From Panonychus citri (lineage: Eukaryota; Arthropoda; Arachnida; Trombidiformes; Tetranychidae): a stretch of DNA of 64,000 bases. The stretch is taken from assembly GCF_014898815.1 (NCBI RefSeq), contig NW_026515545.1, positions 1,550,001-1,614,000 of the forward strand. Direction: 5' to 3'. This document shows, piece by piece, positions 39,801 to 50,386 of the stretch; position 1 is the stretch's first letter, and each line of letters begins with the position of its first letter. The position numbers and the translations under genes are program-made. The notes below the pieces were generated by a model, which was not told the DNA's origin, ran no database searches, and saw nothing but the letters and a program-made list of their open reading frames with translations.

Positions 39801-41828
39801 TTGTTAATCATGTTACATCAATTACAATCTAAATGAATACATTTCTTTGTTAATTTACAATTAGTCTGATTGTGTCAACTGATTGTTGTTGTCTTTTGAA
39901 GTTGATTGATTTTAACAATTAATTTCCTTGGAGATGGGATACTAATTTAATCGTTAATTGTTACCCTTTGATTGTTGATTGTTTCAGGCTTCAAGGGAGG
40001 AATTGGTTTACTTTAATCACAATCAACCTGTCATCAGATATGATCCCTCATCAACTAATTATGCTGATTTGTTTGGTGACACTTCAGCTAAATCATCACA
40101 ATTAGGATTACAATTAAAAATTACCAAGGAACACTATCAGGTGAGAACTGAATTTAATTTAATTTAGTTAATTTAATTTCTTCTCTCTTGTTAATTTACT
40201 TTCAATTTAAGTTAAATGTTTAACCTCAAGAGGATTAATAGTAAATTATTATTACTATTCAAGCAACGATTAACTTTTAATTAAAGTTTTTGTGGTTCAA
40301 ATCAATTCTCAAGTGAGATAAAGTTTTTAATTAAATCATTTAGTTTATCAATTGTTAATCAATCTAAATTGTCATTGACATGATGAAACTTTTGCACTCA
40401 AATTGGTTATCTAATTAGTATCATGATTAGTTAATTAAAATAAGATGTTATTGTTTGTTATAATATTTTCATGAGTTGATTTTAGTTGTAATATTTTAGG
40501 ATTTCATTGATTGTTGTTTATTGTTACAATTTAATCATTGATGATGATTAACATTAACACCATGGTGATTGTAATCATTGAAAGTGATTGGAATTCATCA
40601 TTTGGGTGTGGTTTTCAGTCAGATAACAATGAGAATGATGAAAATTCTGATTGTTATCATGATTGTTATCCCCACAAATCAATATATCAATGATTTCCTT
40701 CATATAATCAACACTTTTCATGATTTAACATTCAATCAATTGAATCAATTTAACTAATCATCATCATTAAATTGATTACAATTTGATTATAGTGATGAGA
40801 CTATTCAGATAAATAAACTGAAAGTAACTTTAATTAACCAGAAAATTAATTTCCAGAGTGAATTTTTCATATCACAATTAGTGTATATGAAATAGTTAAC
40901 AAATCATTGAACACAATCAACTAATTATTTACCCTTTTCTTTGCTTGATTATCGTTAATCACTTAGACCTCTGATGGTTTCTTAAGGGTCCGATGTAAGG
41001 CCACTTATATTAAGATAATTAAACGAGTTAAATCACAATTAACCATCTCTAATGATGGTAAACATAGTTCACAATTATATGCATCACATCCAGTTTTATC
41101 AGGTAAGAGCAATTTATTAATTGTTATCTTTTTTGTTAATCATGATCATTGAAACAAAAGGTAAATGAGATGATTAATCCATAGGATTTTGATTCTTTAC
41201 ATGAAATAAATCACTTAAATTGTTAAGATTAAGATGATTAGGGGATTGAAGATGATGATGATTAGTGTTGTGTTGGTATAATTTATCACAATTAAGCAAA
41301 TGATTTGAAGTCAATTGATGGAACCAGCAATTAATTGATGATAATATTTACATGTCAAAGAGCAAATTATTTCATTTAGATTAATCTTATTTACCTTTTC
41401 AACTGATTGTTGTTTTTGTTGGTGATTTAATGACAATTTACTTTCTGTTAATCATAATTAACTTGATCATCTCATTAATTGTACTTTAAAAGTCAATCCT
41501 TGTTTTAACTAAATTAACTTAATGTGTTAATCATTACTATTATTTAGTTGGATTTGATTGTTGAAGGTTCTCAGTTAATTTTAATGGAAAACAATTTATT
41601 ATCATTGTTGATTGTAAAAATTTTCACTTGATACTATTAACTAAATTGTCAACTATTAACATCAATCCTTTGGTTAATTTCTTAACAATTTAAACCTTTG
41701 TGGTTTCTTTAATTTATCTTAATCACTAATCATTTGGTTACGCTTTTAATTTAGGTTGCTTGATGATCAATGGCCCATCATTGTTAATTGTGATTCTAAT
41801 CATGATTCCTTTGGATTTTTTCACTTGA
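18873..41828 (+). CDS. Beat-like (beaten path family) Ig protein B with three Ig domains
   Basis: Eight exons, 18873-18945, 25762-25979, 26773-26908, 31342-31475, 34590-35078, 39988-40140, 40967-41102 and 41755-41828, all with GT-AG borders and matching phases, give 470 aa. Residues 1-24 are a signal peptide. Ig1 (about 30-140) has the Beat hallmark YSVKWYKNYEEFY, with cysteines in WLHCDYD and FGCEVSTEAPVF. Ig2 (about 143-240) has VTLTCIGG and ILSWSINHKQ. A Ser/Asp/His-rich linker coded by TCA/CAT triplets follows (about 245-285). Ig3 (about 295-440) has LQVNCSTE, LEWYINDKE and LRVRCKATY. The last exon is a short hydrophobic tail (LLIVILIMIPL), which suits a GPI-anchor signal. N-glycosylation sites NGSS, NATH, NTSQ and NCST are visible. 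Beat proteins act as axon-guidance ligands or receptors for Side-family proteins at the cell surface. Known family members usually have two Ig domains. The polyadenylation signal is likely at 42318-42327. Confidence 0.9.
18946..25761 (+). other. Intron 1 of Beat-like gene B, no nested gene seen
   Basis: 6.8 kb of AT-rich DNA between the signal-peptide exon and the first Ig exon. It has a CT tract near 21531-21562, many ATC/GAT runs and a (GAT)n run at about 24077-24098. Open frames are short and lack family resemblance. Confidence 0.6.
26909..31341 (+). other. Intron 3 of Beat-like gene B, with a TGACCTTGA-containing repeat
   Basis: 4.4 kb. Nothing coding is supported. The subregion 29330-29980 is less AT-rich than its surroundings and has internal repeats (see the next entry). 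Confidence 0.55.
29424..29964. promoter_or_regulatory. Cluster of TCAAGGTCA (nuclear-receptor extended half-site) copies, intron 3
   Basis: TGACCTTGA, the reverse complement of TCAAGGTCA, occurs perfectly at 29447-29455, 29885-29893 and 29956-29964, with a one-base variant at 29424-29432. The first two lie in a shared 25-base context (AATGACCTTGAT, W, TTAAAATATG), so part of this is an internal repeat. TCAAGGTCA is the monomer site of FTZ-F1/SF-1 and ERR-type nuclear receptors. Enhancer function is inference; a mobile-element relic is the alternative. Confidence 0.45.
35296..35340. promoter_or_regulatory. TCAAGGTCA pair with a DR3 arrangement, intron 5
   Basis: Perfect TCAAGGTCA at 35296-35304 and 35332-35340. 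The first is followed after three bases by AGGTCA (35308-35313), a direct repeat with spacing 3. The context also shares AGGTCAT-TGAAGGTAA with the reverse complement of about 29912-29927 in intron 3, so the two introns share related sequence in opposite orientation. Confidence 0.45.
37552..38544 (-). CDS. Unrecognised basic protein, nested antisense in intron 5 of Beat-like gene B
   Basis: A single open exon of 330 codons from the first in-frame ATG (38542-38544); the frame is open upstream to about 38637 without an ATG. I do not recognise a family. The N-terminal third is Ser/Thr/Lys-rich, with RDYVKRKLFKATKEEMSSLL. The middle is acidic (Glu/Ser), then comes a strongly basic KRKKKKTRF. Two similar segments, TWAKKMRKCKVSKK and KWTKKVRKFAIRT, form an internal repeat. 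The C-terminal 50 residues are rich in Tyr, Gly and Pro. No signal peptide or membrane segment is seen, so a nuclear or cytosolic place is plausible. Length, good composition and lack of stops support a real gene; absence of known homology makes lineage restriction likely. Extra 5' exons cannot be excluded. Confidence 0.7.
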   Translation of the reverse strand: MVKLGFVKYDSTNNETIVSVKTSESTPTKGKSSFPFIASGNLIRDYVKRKLFKATKEEMSSLLKSTSNLNLASVFSSKSSSAQKEAKSKKCKKDEPSTLSEKEPEQFESENKWKPNADGQYYQQIDEESIRQTESTLPSEGPAIINIDSSTEIDEPVVEIKTTSYRRLSLIQMSKRKKKKTRFAQDLTQSLPAATSSSSSVQPPISIDPKSQLKIVTWAKKMRKCKVSKKNLSDVKVETGKPDGPNEEETKVPVKWTKKVRKFAIRTCRYLGYGAQMISPMTPYNDIPMPVTYDGIYNVYPPYYGSDRYYSYSSCGSVYGYKMGHYGLTY

Positions 41829-42317
41829 TTGTTAACTTAATTTTCACCTTACTTTTAATTTTCTTCCTTCGATTCATTTAATTAAAATCCGCCCAACATT
41901 ACAACAATTTAGATTAATTAATTTCTATTCAAATGCCTTGATGGTTAATCACTCATTAAGATCTTAATTGTTTTCCCCTTTAACTTTTTTTCTCTTTCTA
42001 ATATTTAGTTAATCATTTAGATTATCAATTTATGGTCCAATGTTATTGCTCACTTTTAACCTTTTCTATCATTACAATTAGTAATTAAATTGTCTAACAA
42101 TTAACTTGATGATTACTTTTATTGTACACAAATTGTTTCCCTTTAATTTTTAAAAGTAATCAAACAATTAGTTAATTGTAAATATATATAACTTATTAAT
42201 CTGGTTCATTGTACTTCCTATGAAATTGATTGTAATTTTAATTGTAAATATTATTTGATTGTAAAAATTTGATTAGACCCAAAAATCAAATCAATCTATT
42301 TTTTGTACAAATTATTA

Positions 42318-42327
42318 AATAAATAAA
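42318..42327 (+). terminator. Polyadenylation signals of Beat-like gene B
   Basis: Two overlapping AATAAA hexamers about 490 bp after the stop codon. Confidence 0.5.
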
Positions 42328-42449
42328 GTTAATACAATTTTTAAATACTTTAAACATGATTCCATTTAATTAGTTAGGTTGAAATAATCAATAATTAGCA
42401 AAATTGTTCAAAAAATTTTGTGACAATTAACGTTTAGTTCAAATGAGTT

Positions 42450-42463
42450 TCACTAGATGGCGC
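42450..42463 (+). promoter_or_regulatory. CTCF-like motif between Beat-like gene B and NUDT19
   Basis: TCACTAGATGGCGCC contains a 13 of 14 match to the bilaterian CTCF core CCASYAGRKGGCRS. It lies between the 3' ends of a large sparse gene and a compact housekeeping block, where an insulator would be sensible. Binding is inference. Confidence 0.4.
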
Positions 42464-42686
42464 CAGCGAGTTGAATGAAGATTTTAATTGTTATTTTAAA
42501 AGTTAATTGTTTAATTGGATTAAACCTTGATTTTCTGATTTATTTGAGTGCAGGACAATTAAGTTTAAGATTAAAAAGTGAAGGATATGAAATCTTATTT
42601 AATGTATTGAGTTTGATATGATAGATTTGTAGTAATAAATGTTAATGGTTATTTGACAGAAAGTTAATTGTCCCAGCAAATTGTGG

Positions 42687-43991
42687 TTAAAGTGATGATT
42701 TTAAAATGTTTGATGAAAAAGTTAATGGTGAAATTTGGCCACAATTAAGTTTAATATTACAAAAAGCTTGAAAAATGGGAACTCGAAATTCAATACGATT
42801 CAAATTAGTTACAGAGCTTCGAGCTTGTTCAAGGGTTGGCATCGATCTGATACTTTGATTGTCATTTGATTTTGTTTTGATTGTTTCGTACATATCATCA
42901 CCTAGATAAGAATATGATGATTATAATAGTTTATTAGATTAAGAATAATGGTTAGAGATTAATAATTAATGAGAATAATCAACTGATTTACTTACCAGGA
43001 AGAAACAAAGTCGAGCCGTCTTGATATCCATTCATTAAGGGAATCCAACGTTCGACTCCATTTGGTTCACGATCAGATGAAAACTTCATGAGTTCTTGAT
43101 AATCAGTGAAGTTACTCAGACGAGAGAGCTCATAGACCTGAGGTGGAGCCAGAAAAGCCTTTTTTTGCATATGTAATTCAAGAAGTTCATTTGGTGTGTA
43201 CCACTGAAGATGAGAGAGAGAGAGAGATTAATAATTAATTACTCTCTTCAATTGATCACAATTTCTCAAGTAAATCGTGTATGCAATTAAAATGATTGTA
43301 ACAATTAACTTACCTCAATATCTGAAACTTCTTTTTGGTCAGAATTTGCTTTTGGTCTAATTGTAGTACAATAAATGTAAAACATTGTATCAAACCTACG
43401 ATGCCCTAAGGCGTTTGGAGTTAACCAATTCCACCATTCATAAAGATCCCAAATATTTGGAGCGATTTTCATCTCGTAACAAAATTGAATAAAATTTTCA
43501 GACGATTCTCTAACTTTAGGTCTCCATTTCTCAAGTAATTCACTGTCTAAATTAATTGATTCAGTTGAATTTGAAGCAATTAGAACTCCGGTTTCCTCAA
43601 AAGTCTCACGAATGGCACAAATACGAAGACCAATGTCCGCTGGTAGTAGATTGGATTCTGTTGATGAAGTTAATTGTTCCCGAGCAGCTGATTGAGTTTG
43701 ACACTCGCTGATTATTGGTGATCGTAATCCATTAATCCGATTGGTAACTAGATTAACTTTAGAGTGATTAAAGCCTGCTTGATTAAAGACTGTCCACCAT
43801 TTTGGTGAGAAATCAGATGATTCAAGATGACCACCAGGAAAGACAAAGGCAGAGGCAAGAAATGATGATTTTGCACTTCTCTTGGTCATCAGAATACTAA
43901 ACGACTGAGATGATGAAGATAATGATGATGAGGATGATGATTTATCGTCAACGATGATAATCAATGATGCAGCTTCTTTCCATGAATCCAT
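42687..43991 (-). CDS. NUDT19: NUDT19-type Nudix hydrolase (peroxisomal CoA diphosphatase)
   Basis: Exons 43991-43314, 43203-42996 and 42901-42687 join in frame to 366 aa, near the human length. The start is the ATG of MDSWKEAAS; an in-frame extension upstream has no ATG. FVFPGGHLE and, after a long insertion typical of NUDT19, RICAIRETFEETGVLI make the split Nudix box (RExxEExG). WDLYEWWNWLTP and RRFDTMFYIYC, then APPQVYELSRLSNF and GVERWIPLM, follow the vertebrate protein to the end. The C-terminus Ser-Ser-Leu is a possible variant PTS1, in line with peroxisomal location, where the family cleaves CoA and acyl-CoA to phosphopantetheine and ADP. A Ser-rich run near residue 22-35 is coded by TCA/ATC triplets. 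NUDT19 is the only other pantothenate/CoA-related gene here besides panB, but the two lie 30 kb apart. Confidence 0.92.
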
Positions 43992-45891
43992 GATTGTGAA
44001 CAATTAAAAAAACGTCAACTAAATTGTTGCGTGTTATTAAAATCCAATGTTGTCAAAATATAAGAAAATAATATTTACACTAAGTGAAGAAACTTTTTTT
44101 TTGTGTTACTTTTTGATTGTTAACAGTTTAATTTGATTGCGTGTCGATACCAGGAATAGTCCATTGGAAGAGGAATTAATTAATACTGTGATTGTTGTTA
44201 AGATGATTAAGATAATTGTTGACACAAAATGAAAACAAAATGAACACAATCAAGAAAGGATCGAAAGTGGTTACAGTTGAATCAATGCTCCAATCGCTTG
44301 TGATGGTTTGAGCTTGATTGTTGATGACGATTCTAAATTGTGATTTAAATTAACTACAAGTAGATGGATAATAAAAGTAGGTGAACATGTTGGTAGCTGG
44401 TTCATTATCGGGTATCCAACAGCTCATGAAAATGAGCACAATTCAGGGAGGAGGAAAGTTAATAACAACAATTTACTTCTCAGGTTGATTGTTGGAAACA
44501 ACTTGAATTAAGTTGATTTTGTTGATTCTCTTCTTTTAGCAATTTAATTAATTTTAATTCTCTTACCTTTTTCTCTTTCTTTCCTTTTAAATGTAACAAT
44601 TAAATTGTTGAGAAAGGTGAACAATCAATAGAATCAAAATTACAAGAAAGATGGTCATTTTGATCAATCAAGTTGATCAAATATTGAACATAATTGTTGA
44701 GATTCATTTTGATTACAATCAAAGTTGATGAGAAAATTTTCTGTTGTTGATTGATTATTTTGTTACAATCAATCACAGTTAATTGTTAGTTTGTTAGAGA
44801 GACTAAATTAACATAACTTTTTAGGGGAAAATTATATTTCCATCTTCTACAATTAACTATTAATTGCGAAGATAATGATTACTGGTTTTATTTTTGATTT
44901 TATTTTCTTTTGACGTATTTACTTGTTTGGTTGTGTCTCTTTTACAATTAGATAATTGTTGGTAATTTAAGGATAAAAAATTAACAATTCTAATCAGTCA
45001 AGGTTAATCATGACACTTTCACTTGTAATTGTTATTGTTGTTGTTGTTGTTGTTGATTAGATTGAGAGTTTAACATTAGCGGGAGAAATTAAAAATATGT
45101 TGAAATGAGAAAACAATCAATTTAATTGCAATTAAATACTATGATTAATAAATTGTTTCTTTCTCTCTTATTGTCAACCCTTATTAACTAATAATACTCG
45201 AGTTAATTAATTAACCGTTACCTTTAATAATTGTAATGTTCTTGATTGTTACTGTTTAATTTTGTCTACAAACCTTTAATCAACGGTTCATTGGGTTTTA
45301 TAATTATCATTTGAAGGTTAAATATATCAACAATTTAAATAAAATTACTAAATTGTGTTGGAAATTATCATTTATTTATACTGATTAAGTTTTGCTTGTT
45401 AATTGTTTGTAGTTGGTAAACTTTGATTGTCGCAAGAAATTTGTTTAAACATTTTGTTTTAGTGTTAATTGTTTGTACGGAGAAATGGGTAAATTGTTCA
45501 ATAATTAGTTAATTGTTTGATCAAAATGTTTCCAATTGAATTGGTTTCTCATCTATGGAAATCAATCAAATTTTCAATGAGAATCAATTCTGACTCTCTC
45601 TCAGCAAAAATCAATCGAATATTTAATTTAGATGAAAAATGTCAGATTTGAATTGATTGTTAATTGTTCACTCGACTAATTGTTGAACTGATTAATTATT
45701 TGAGAAAATCGCAATTAAATTGTGAATCTAAATTCCCGCTTTTTTATTTTTCCAAATGTTAAGTCATGTGTTTGTTTGTTTATGTTTTTTCAAAATGAAA
45801 ATTTCATTTGAATCGTTTTCAACAATTTAATTGTTGTGGTTCAATCACTGATTGTTTATCCCTTTTAATTGTGACAATTTAATCTTCAAAT
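43992..45891. other. 1.9 kb divergent intergenic region, no gene seen
   Basis: AT-rich DNA between the starts of NUDT19 (-) and NDUFAF2 (+). It holds a (TTG)n run near 45036-45054 and many ACAATTAA/TTAATTGT octamers. No exon supported. Confidence 0.6.
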
Positions 45892-46548
45892 ATGAGTAAC
45901 AGGTAAGAAAATAAAAGCTAATCAAATAGTCTTTAGATTATTTTGTTCATAACTGAATATAAATTCAATCGACTAACCAAAGTGATTTAATTGGTAACAT
46001 TTTCTTAATTTTTTTTTGATTTTCTCTCTGATTATCATAGACCTGGATTGTTTTCTATTATTTGGCAACAATTAACGAAAATTATTAAATATCAACCTAC
46101 CAAAGAAAAGATTGTCGGTAAAGATATTTATGGAAATATATTCTATGAGAATGATAAAGTTAATTTCAGAGGACAATTGTCTAGATATCATTGTCCTCCA
46201 GGAAATTCTGATATTCTGAATAAAATATCACCTGAATGGGATGCATGGTTAAGGTAAGTATTTTAAATTGTTGGAAAGAAAATCAACTGATTTAATTTGA
46301 TTTGTTCTTCTACAATTACCAACAGATACAGAAGAAAAGATCCTCCAAGTGAAGCTGAAGTTCTGAAAAATTTGAAAATTAGTGAGATGAAGAAAATGAA
46401 TGCCGATAATAAGCAAAAGGAACAATTGAATAAAAAATATTCTTTCATGGGGAAAAGTTCTGGAGAAAATATCGTTACCAATGAATTTAATGAGAGTTTC
46501 CCTAAACATAAAGGTATGGAAACTGTTCCAGGAGCGGAGAAAAAGTAA
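45892..46548 (+). CDS. NDUFAF2: NADH dehydrogenase (ubiquinone) complex I assembly factor 2 (mimitin)
   Basis: Three exons, 45892-45902 (only 11 bp), 46041-46253 and 46326-46548, join in frame to 148 aa. Exon 1 encodes Met-Ser-Asn plus part of Arg. IIWQQLTKIIK, VGKDIYGNIFYE, WRGQ-like FRGQ, the conserved PEWDAWLR and RKDPPSEAEVLKN follow the NDUFAF2/NDUFA12 family in order. The long hydrophilic tail after it, which NDUFA12 lacks, decides for NDUFAF2. It is a matrix-side chaperone for late complex I assembly that holds the place later taken by NDUFA12. AATAAA at 46600-46605. The gene ends 258 bp from the end of convergent EMC7. Confidence 0.9.
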
Positions 46549-46806
46549 TTTGATTGTAAATCGAAATTTTTAATTCTTGTTCAGACAAAAATTAATGTAA
46601 ATAAAAGTTCAATTAAATAGTTTAATTGTTAAGTATTCAATTAGATGAGAATATGTTACACATTTTAATTGTGTGTAACATTTTAAATGACTTGTTGTGA
46701 TAATTGATTTCTATCAATTCGAGATACGATTTTTTTGTTTCTTCTTCGGTATATAAAGACTAGTGTTCGCAATTATTGACTTAGAAGTTGTAATTTGATG
46801 AGATTA

Positions 46807-47677
46807 TTATTTTTTTCTGGACAATTTTTTGGTACTTGAAGAATCGGGTTTACTAGCACCAGGAGATCCACCGGTAAACCAATTGGTCATCATTTCGGAC
46901 AATTCGGGGACATCATATTTTGGTATTTGTCTATTCTGTAATTCCTGTTGGTGAATGGAAAGAAGATTAAATTTTTGGAATTGTGAATTGTGAAGATTTG
47001 ATTCGTTTAGATTATACTTACTCGCTGAGTTTCTGAATCAGCGGCATTCATCATTTTCGGCAAGACCATGATTAAGATTAAAGGTAAAACCATCATTAAA
47101 ACCATAGGGTTAAAGAGGAAATCGGTGATCCTCCAGGTTTCTCTTGTTTGGAAGTATTTAAATGGAGATTGAGGTCGATATCTCAGTGGATAAGTAACTT
47201 GCTGAACGGCTGAACTTTGAATATAATTGACTTTTCGAGCTCGAATTTTTCCTTTTGAATTTATATCGACTCTTGTTGGCTTGTAAAATAGATCAGGATT
47301 TGTCACTTCAACCAGATAGGAACCCGGTGGTACTTGTCCTATTTCAAAGGTTCCATCTTTCCTGCGAATAGAAAACCGAAAAACACAATTAAATTGAAAT
47401 TGAAATTAAGATAAAAAGATAGAAAATACAATATAGAAGATTTAATTTACTTCATAAAACCAAGAAATTGTCCATAATTGACAATAATCCTTGTCGCAGT
47501 AAACCAAGATGAAGAAATTGAGACATTTGGAGCTGGGAAAATTTTTCCCTCAATAGAGTATAAACCTGAAGATTTTACAGTCGGTGGTTGTTCATTTATG
47601 TGAACAACACCTTCTTGAGTCCAACAAAATGAAGGTAAAATTAAAAACAACAAAGAAATCATGACAATTAAACCCAT
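46807..47677 (-). CDS. EMC7: ER membrane protein complex subunit 7
   Basis: Exons 47677-47451, 47361-47022 and 46944-46807 join in frame to 234 aa. Residues 1-20 are a signal peptide (MGLIVMISLLFLILPSF). The lumenal beta-sandwich has YSIEGKIF, GTFEIGQVPPGSYLVEV, RVDINSKGKIRARKVNYIQ and YPLRYRP. A single membrane segment (FNPMVLMMVLPLILIMVLPKM) follows, then a cytosolic tail with the family-typical DVPELSEMMTNWF and a Ser/Lys-rich end. EMC inserts tail-anchored and multi-pass membrane proteins in the ER. EMC7 is one of its lumenal-domain subunits. It is transcribed away from COPS3 over a 434-bp shared upstream region. Confidence 0.94.
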
Positions 47678-48111
47678 GGAATTAATTTAATTATCACAAT
47701 ATCCACCGAGAAAATAAAAACTATGGTCACATCATCCGAAAAGAAACATCATTAAAAACTTAATGGAAACCTTACATTTCTCAGGTTTACTACAAATCAA
47801 TAAGATTGTTAATTGATTAAAACCACTAAATAAAATTAATAAATTGAAAAAAGATAATCAATTAAATGGCGATAATAAAATCAATGGATCAAGAAGAGTA
47901 AAAATAACAAATCGATTCAGGAAATTTTAGAATTTCCATAATTTTTTTACTTCTCACCAGATGGCAGCTCCATTCGAGATTCTATTCACATCATGTGTTG
48001 ACTGTTGATCTTTTGATTTGATCATTTTTTAACCTGAACATTGGTTTAATTTTTGTTAATTAATTTATTGTGATTGAAGTATTTAAAGGGCAACAAACGT
48101 TGATCAACAAA
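47678..48111. promoter_or_regulatory. Divergent promoter region of EMC7 and COPS3 with a CTCF-like site
   Basis: 434 bp between two start codons. At 47954-47967 TCACCAGATGGCAG matches the CTCF core CCASYAGRKGGCRS in 13 of 14 positions. AGATGGC is shared with the sites at 42450 and 18414. Confidence 0.45.
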
Positions 48112-49891
48112 ATGACATCTTCATTAGACCAATTTGCAACTAGTGTTTGTAATTTATCTGCGAACGGTTAGTAGATTTTCCTTGTCAATATTGATACTCT
48201 TTGTTTTATTTTCCACATTTGTGTCTTTATGTTTTTTTTCAAATTCAATCTAATTTTTAATCAATTAATTTGCTTTTCTCACTATTTTCACATAATTTAA
48301 AAATTTTCTACTCTTCATCCATAGGTAATTTCGATAAATTAAATGAAATATGTAATAAGAATAAGGATCTTCTAAGTAAAAATTATTCCTCTCTGGATGA
48401 TATTCTGCAAACATTTGATTTACAAGAACACTCTCTTGGAGTATTAATGATTTTGTAAGTATAATTTCTGTTCAATTGATTATAATTATTTCTTTATTAT
48501 TGATTAAATCTTTTGTATTCTTCGTAGGGTTTGCAAATCAGGTCTAGAAGGAGCCAAAGATAATGAATCTTTATTGAACATGATTGAAGACTTCATCTCT
48601 GGCTGTACTGCTGAACAAGTTAGATCTGCTCTTGATAATTGTAAGCATCTTTGACCTTTATTATTGTGGTTGATTAGATGAAATTATGTTTCTATTTTAA
48701 TTTTACCTTTTACCTTTTAACTTTAAATTTACAGATAACTCATTGATTCATTCTTATACTAATTTTCTGGTCCATAAAAAACAAGCTATACGAGGAATTG
48801 TTCACCTGCAAAAAGCTATAACCAAAATTCAAATTCACCAGAATCATTAACTTTCATTCACGCTGATCTTTGTCAATTGTGTATCTTGGCTAAATGTTTT
48901 AAACCAGCGTTAAAGTTTCTAGATGTTGAGGTTAACAGTATTGCCAAAGATATGGGACAAGCTGAAGTTAAATACTTTCTACTTTACTATTACTATGGTG
49001 GTATGATTTATGCCGCTCTCAAGAATTGGGACAGATCGTTATACTTTTTTGAAGTTTGTCTCACAACTCCAGCCATGGCTGTTAGTATGATCATGATGGA
49101 AGCTTATAAAAAATATGTCCTCGTATCACTTATACTGGATGGTAAATTTCCCAATCTTCCAAAATATACTTCAAGCATCGTTGTCCGATTTAGTAAAACT
49201 TTGAGTGTCCCTTATAAAAGTGTAGCAAATGCTTACGTTTCTCACGATTCAAATGAACTTTCAAATGTCATTCAAAAGTATTTTTCATCTTTCACCACAG
49301 TAAGTTGATGTAAATGACAAAATTCAATTCTGTTTAATCATTAATTCAAATCTCTTCTTTAAGGATAACAATATGGGATTAGTTAAACAATGTTTGGTGC
49401 CTTGCATAAGAAAAACATTCAACGGCTTACGAAAACCTTTTTAACCCTTTCTCTCATTGATATGGCTGATCGAGTTCAACTTTCTAGTGCCAAAGAGGCT
49501 GAATTTTATGTACTCAAAATGGTTCGTTGATCTTTGATAAAAGAGTTTTTTTTTCACTTTCTCCGACAATCAGTTAATTTTGTCTTTTTTTCCCCAATGA
49601 TTGACTTAGATTGAAGATGGAGAAATATTTGCCTCTATCAATCAAAAGGATGGTATGGTTGTTTTCTTGGATAATCCTGAAAAGTTCAACACAGCAAAAG
49701 TTTTCCGAAAACTTGAAGAAGAGGTAAAATTACTTTAATCATCTTAAATTGTGAGAAATTAATTTTCATTAACTATTCATTTTTGACAGATGAAAACTTG
49801 TATTGCATTGGATGAAAATCTTCGTAAAATGAACCATGAGATTGCAATTAATCCAAAATATCTACATAAAATTCGAGTTGAACCCGAATAA
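48112..49891 (+). CDS. COPS3: COP9 signalosome subunit 3, with two apparent single-base frameshifts
   Basis: Seven exons, 48112-48166, 48325-48454, 48528-48640, 48735-49299, 49364-49521, 49610-49723 and 49790-49891, all with GT-AG borders. They match CSN3 end to end: LQEHSLGVL, IHADLCQLCILAKCFKPALKFLDV, YYYYGGMIYAALKNW, TTPAMAVSMIMMEAYKKYVLVSLIL, LPKYTSSIV, DNNMGLVKQC, IEDGEIFASINQKDGMV and a short C-terminus. The PCI domain covers roughly residues 200-365. Two sites need one extra base each to keep frame: near 48846 (a CA where a Gln codon is expected) and near 49397 (two bases where one codon is expected). With them, length is 412 aa, close to other animals. CSN3 belongs to the cullin-deneddylating signalosome and is normally essential, so consensus errors are more likely than a pseudogene. 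AATAAA at 49968-49973. Confidence 0.9.
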
Positions 49892-50386
49892 GCTAATATA
49901 TCAATATCAATATTCCAATTATCAATCAACATCATAATTAATCTTTATATTCGTCAAATTAAATTGTAATAAATGAATGGCTTTTCCTTATGCTATCTCT
50001 CAAAACACAAACAATACAAACAAATTCTCATCGAATTTAAAAATTTTTCCATTTATTCTAAACAAAATCAACCTCAAATATAACCTGAAATTTAAAATTT
50101 TTCCATTTCTAATTCTCCAAATTCATTGATTACAATTAACCACATGAACAATTAACATGAAAGAAAAAAAATTCTCTCATTAGTTAATCTATTATCTAAC
50201 AGATGGAGTTACTTTCGTTTTCTATTTAAAGATAACTTTATGTGCGAATAGCCTTTGTTTATGTTCGGCGGGAATTTGTTTAAATGCTTCTTTCTTCTTG
50301 TGACAAGAATCTTGTCTAATTTGGTTATTGTTTACTGTTCTTTAATCTAATTGATTTTAATTTTTAATTGTTGTTAATTTCTTAGC

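Larger units (their letters stand above)
35079..39987 (+). other. Intron 5 of Beat-like gene B
   Basis: 4.9 kb. It holds the second nuclear-receptor half-site group (35296-35340) and the antisense nested gene at 37552-38544. The rest shows no supported gene. Confidence 0.6.

Noticed and set aside
11035..46548. Functional clustering of complex I genes NDUFV2 and NDUFAF2
   Set aside because: They are 34 kb apart with unrelated genes between; co-location by chance is sufficient.
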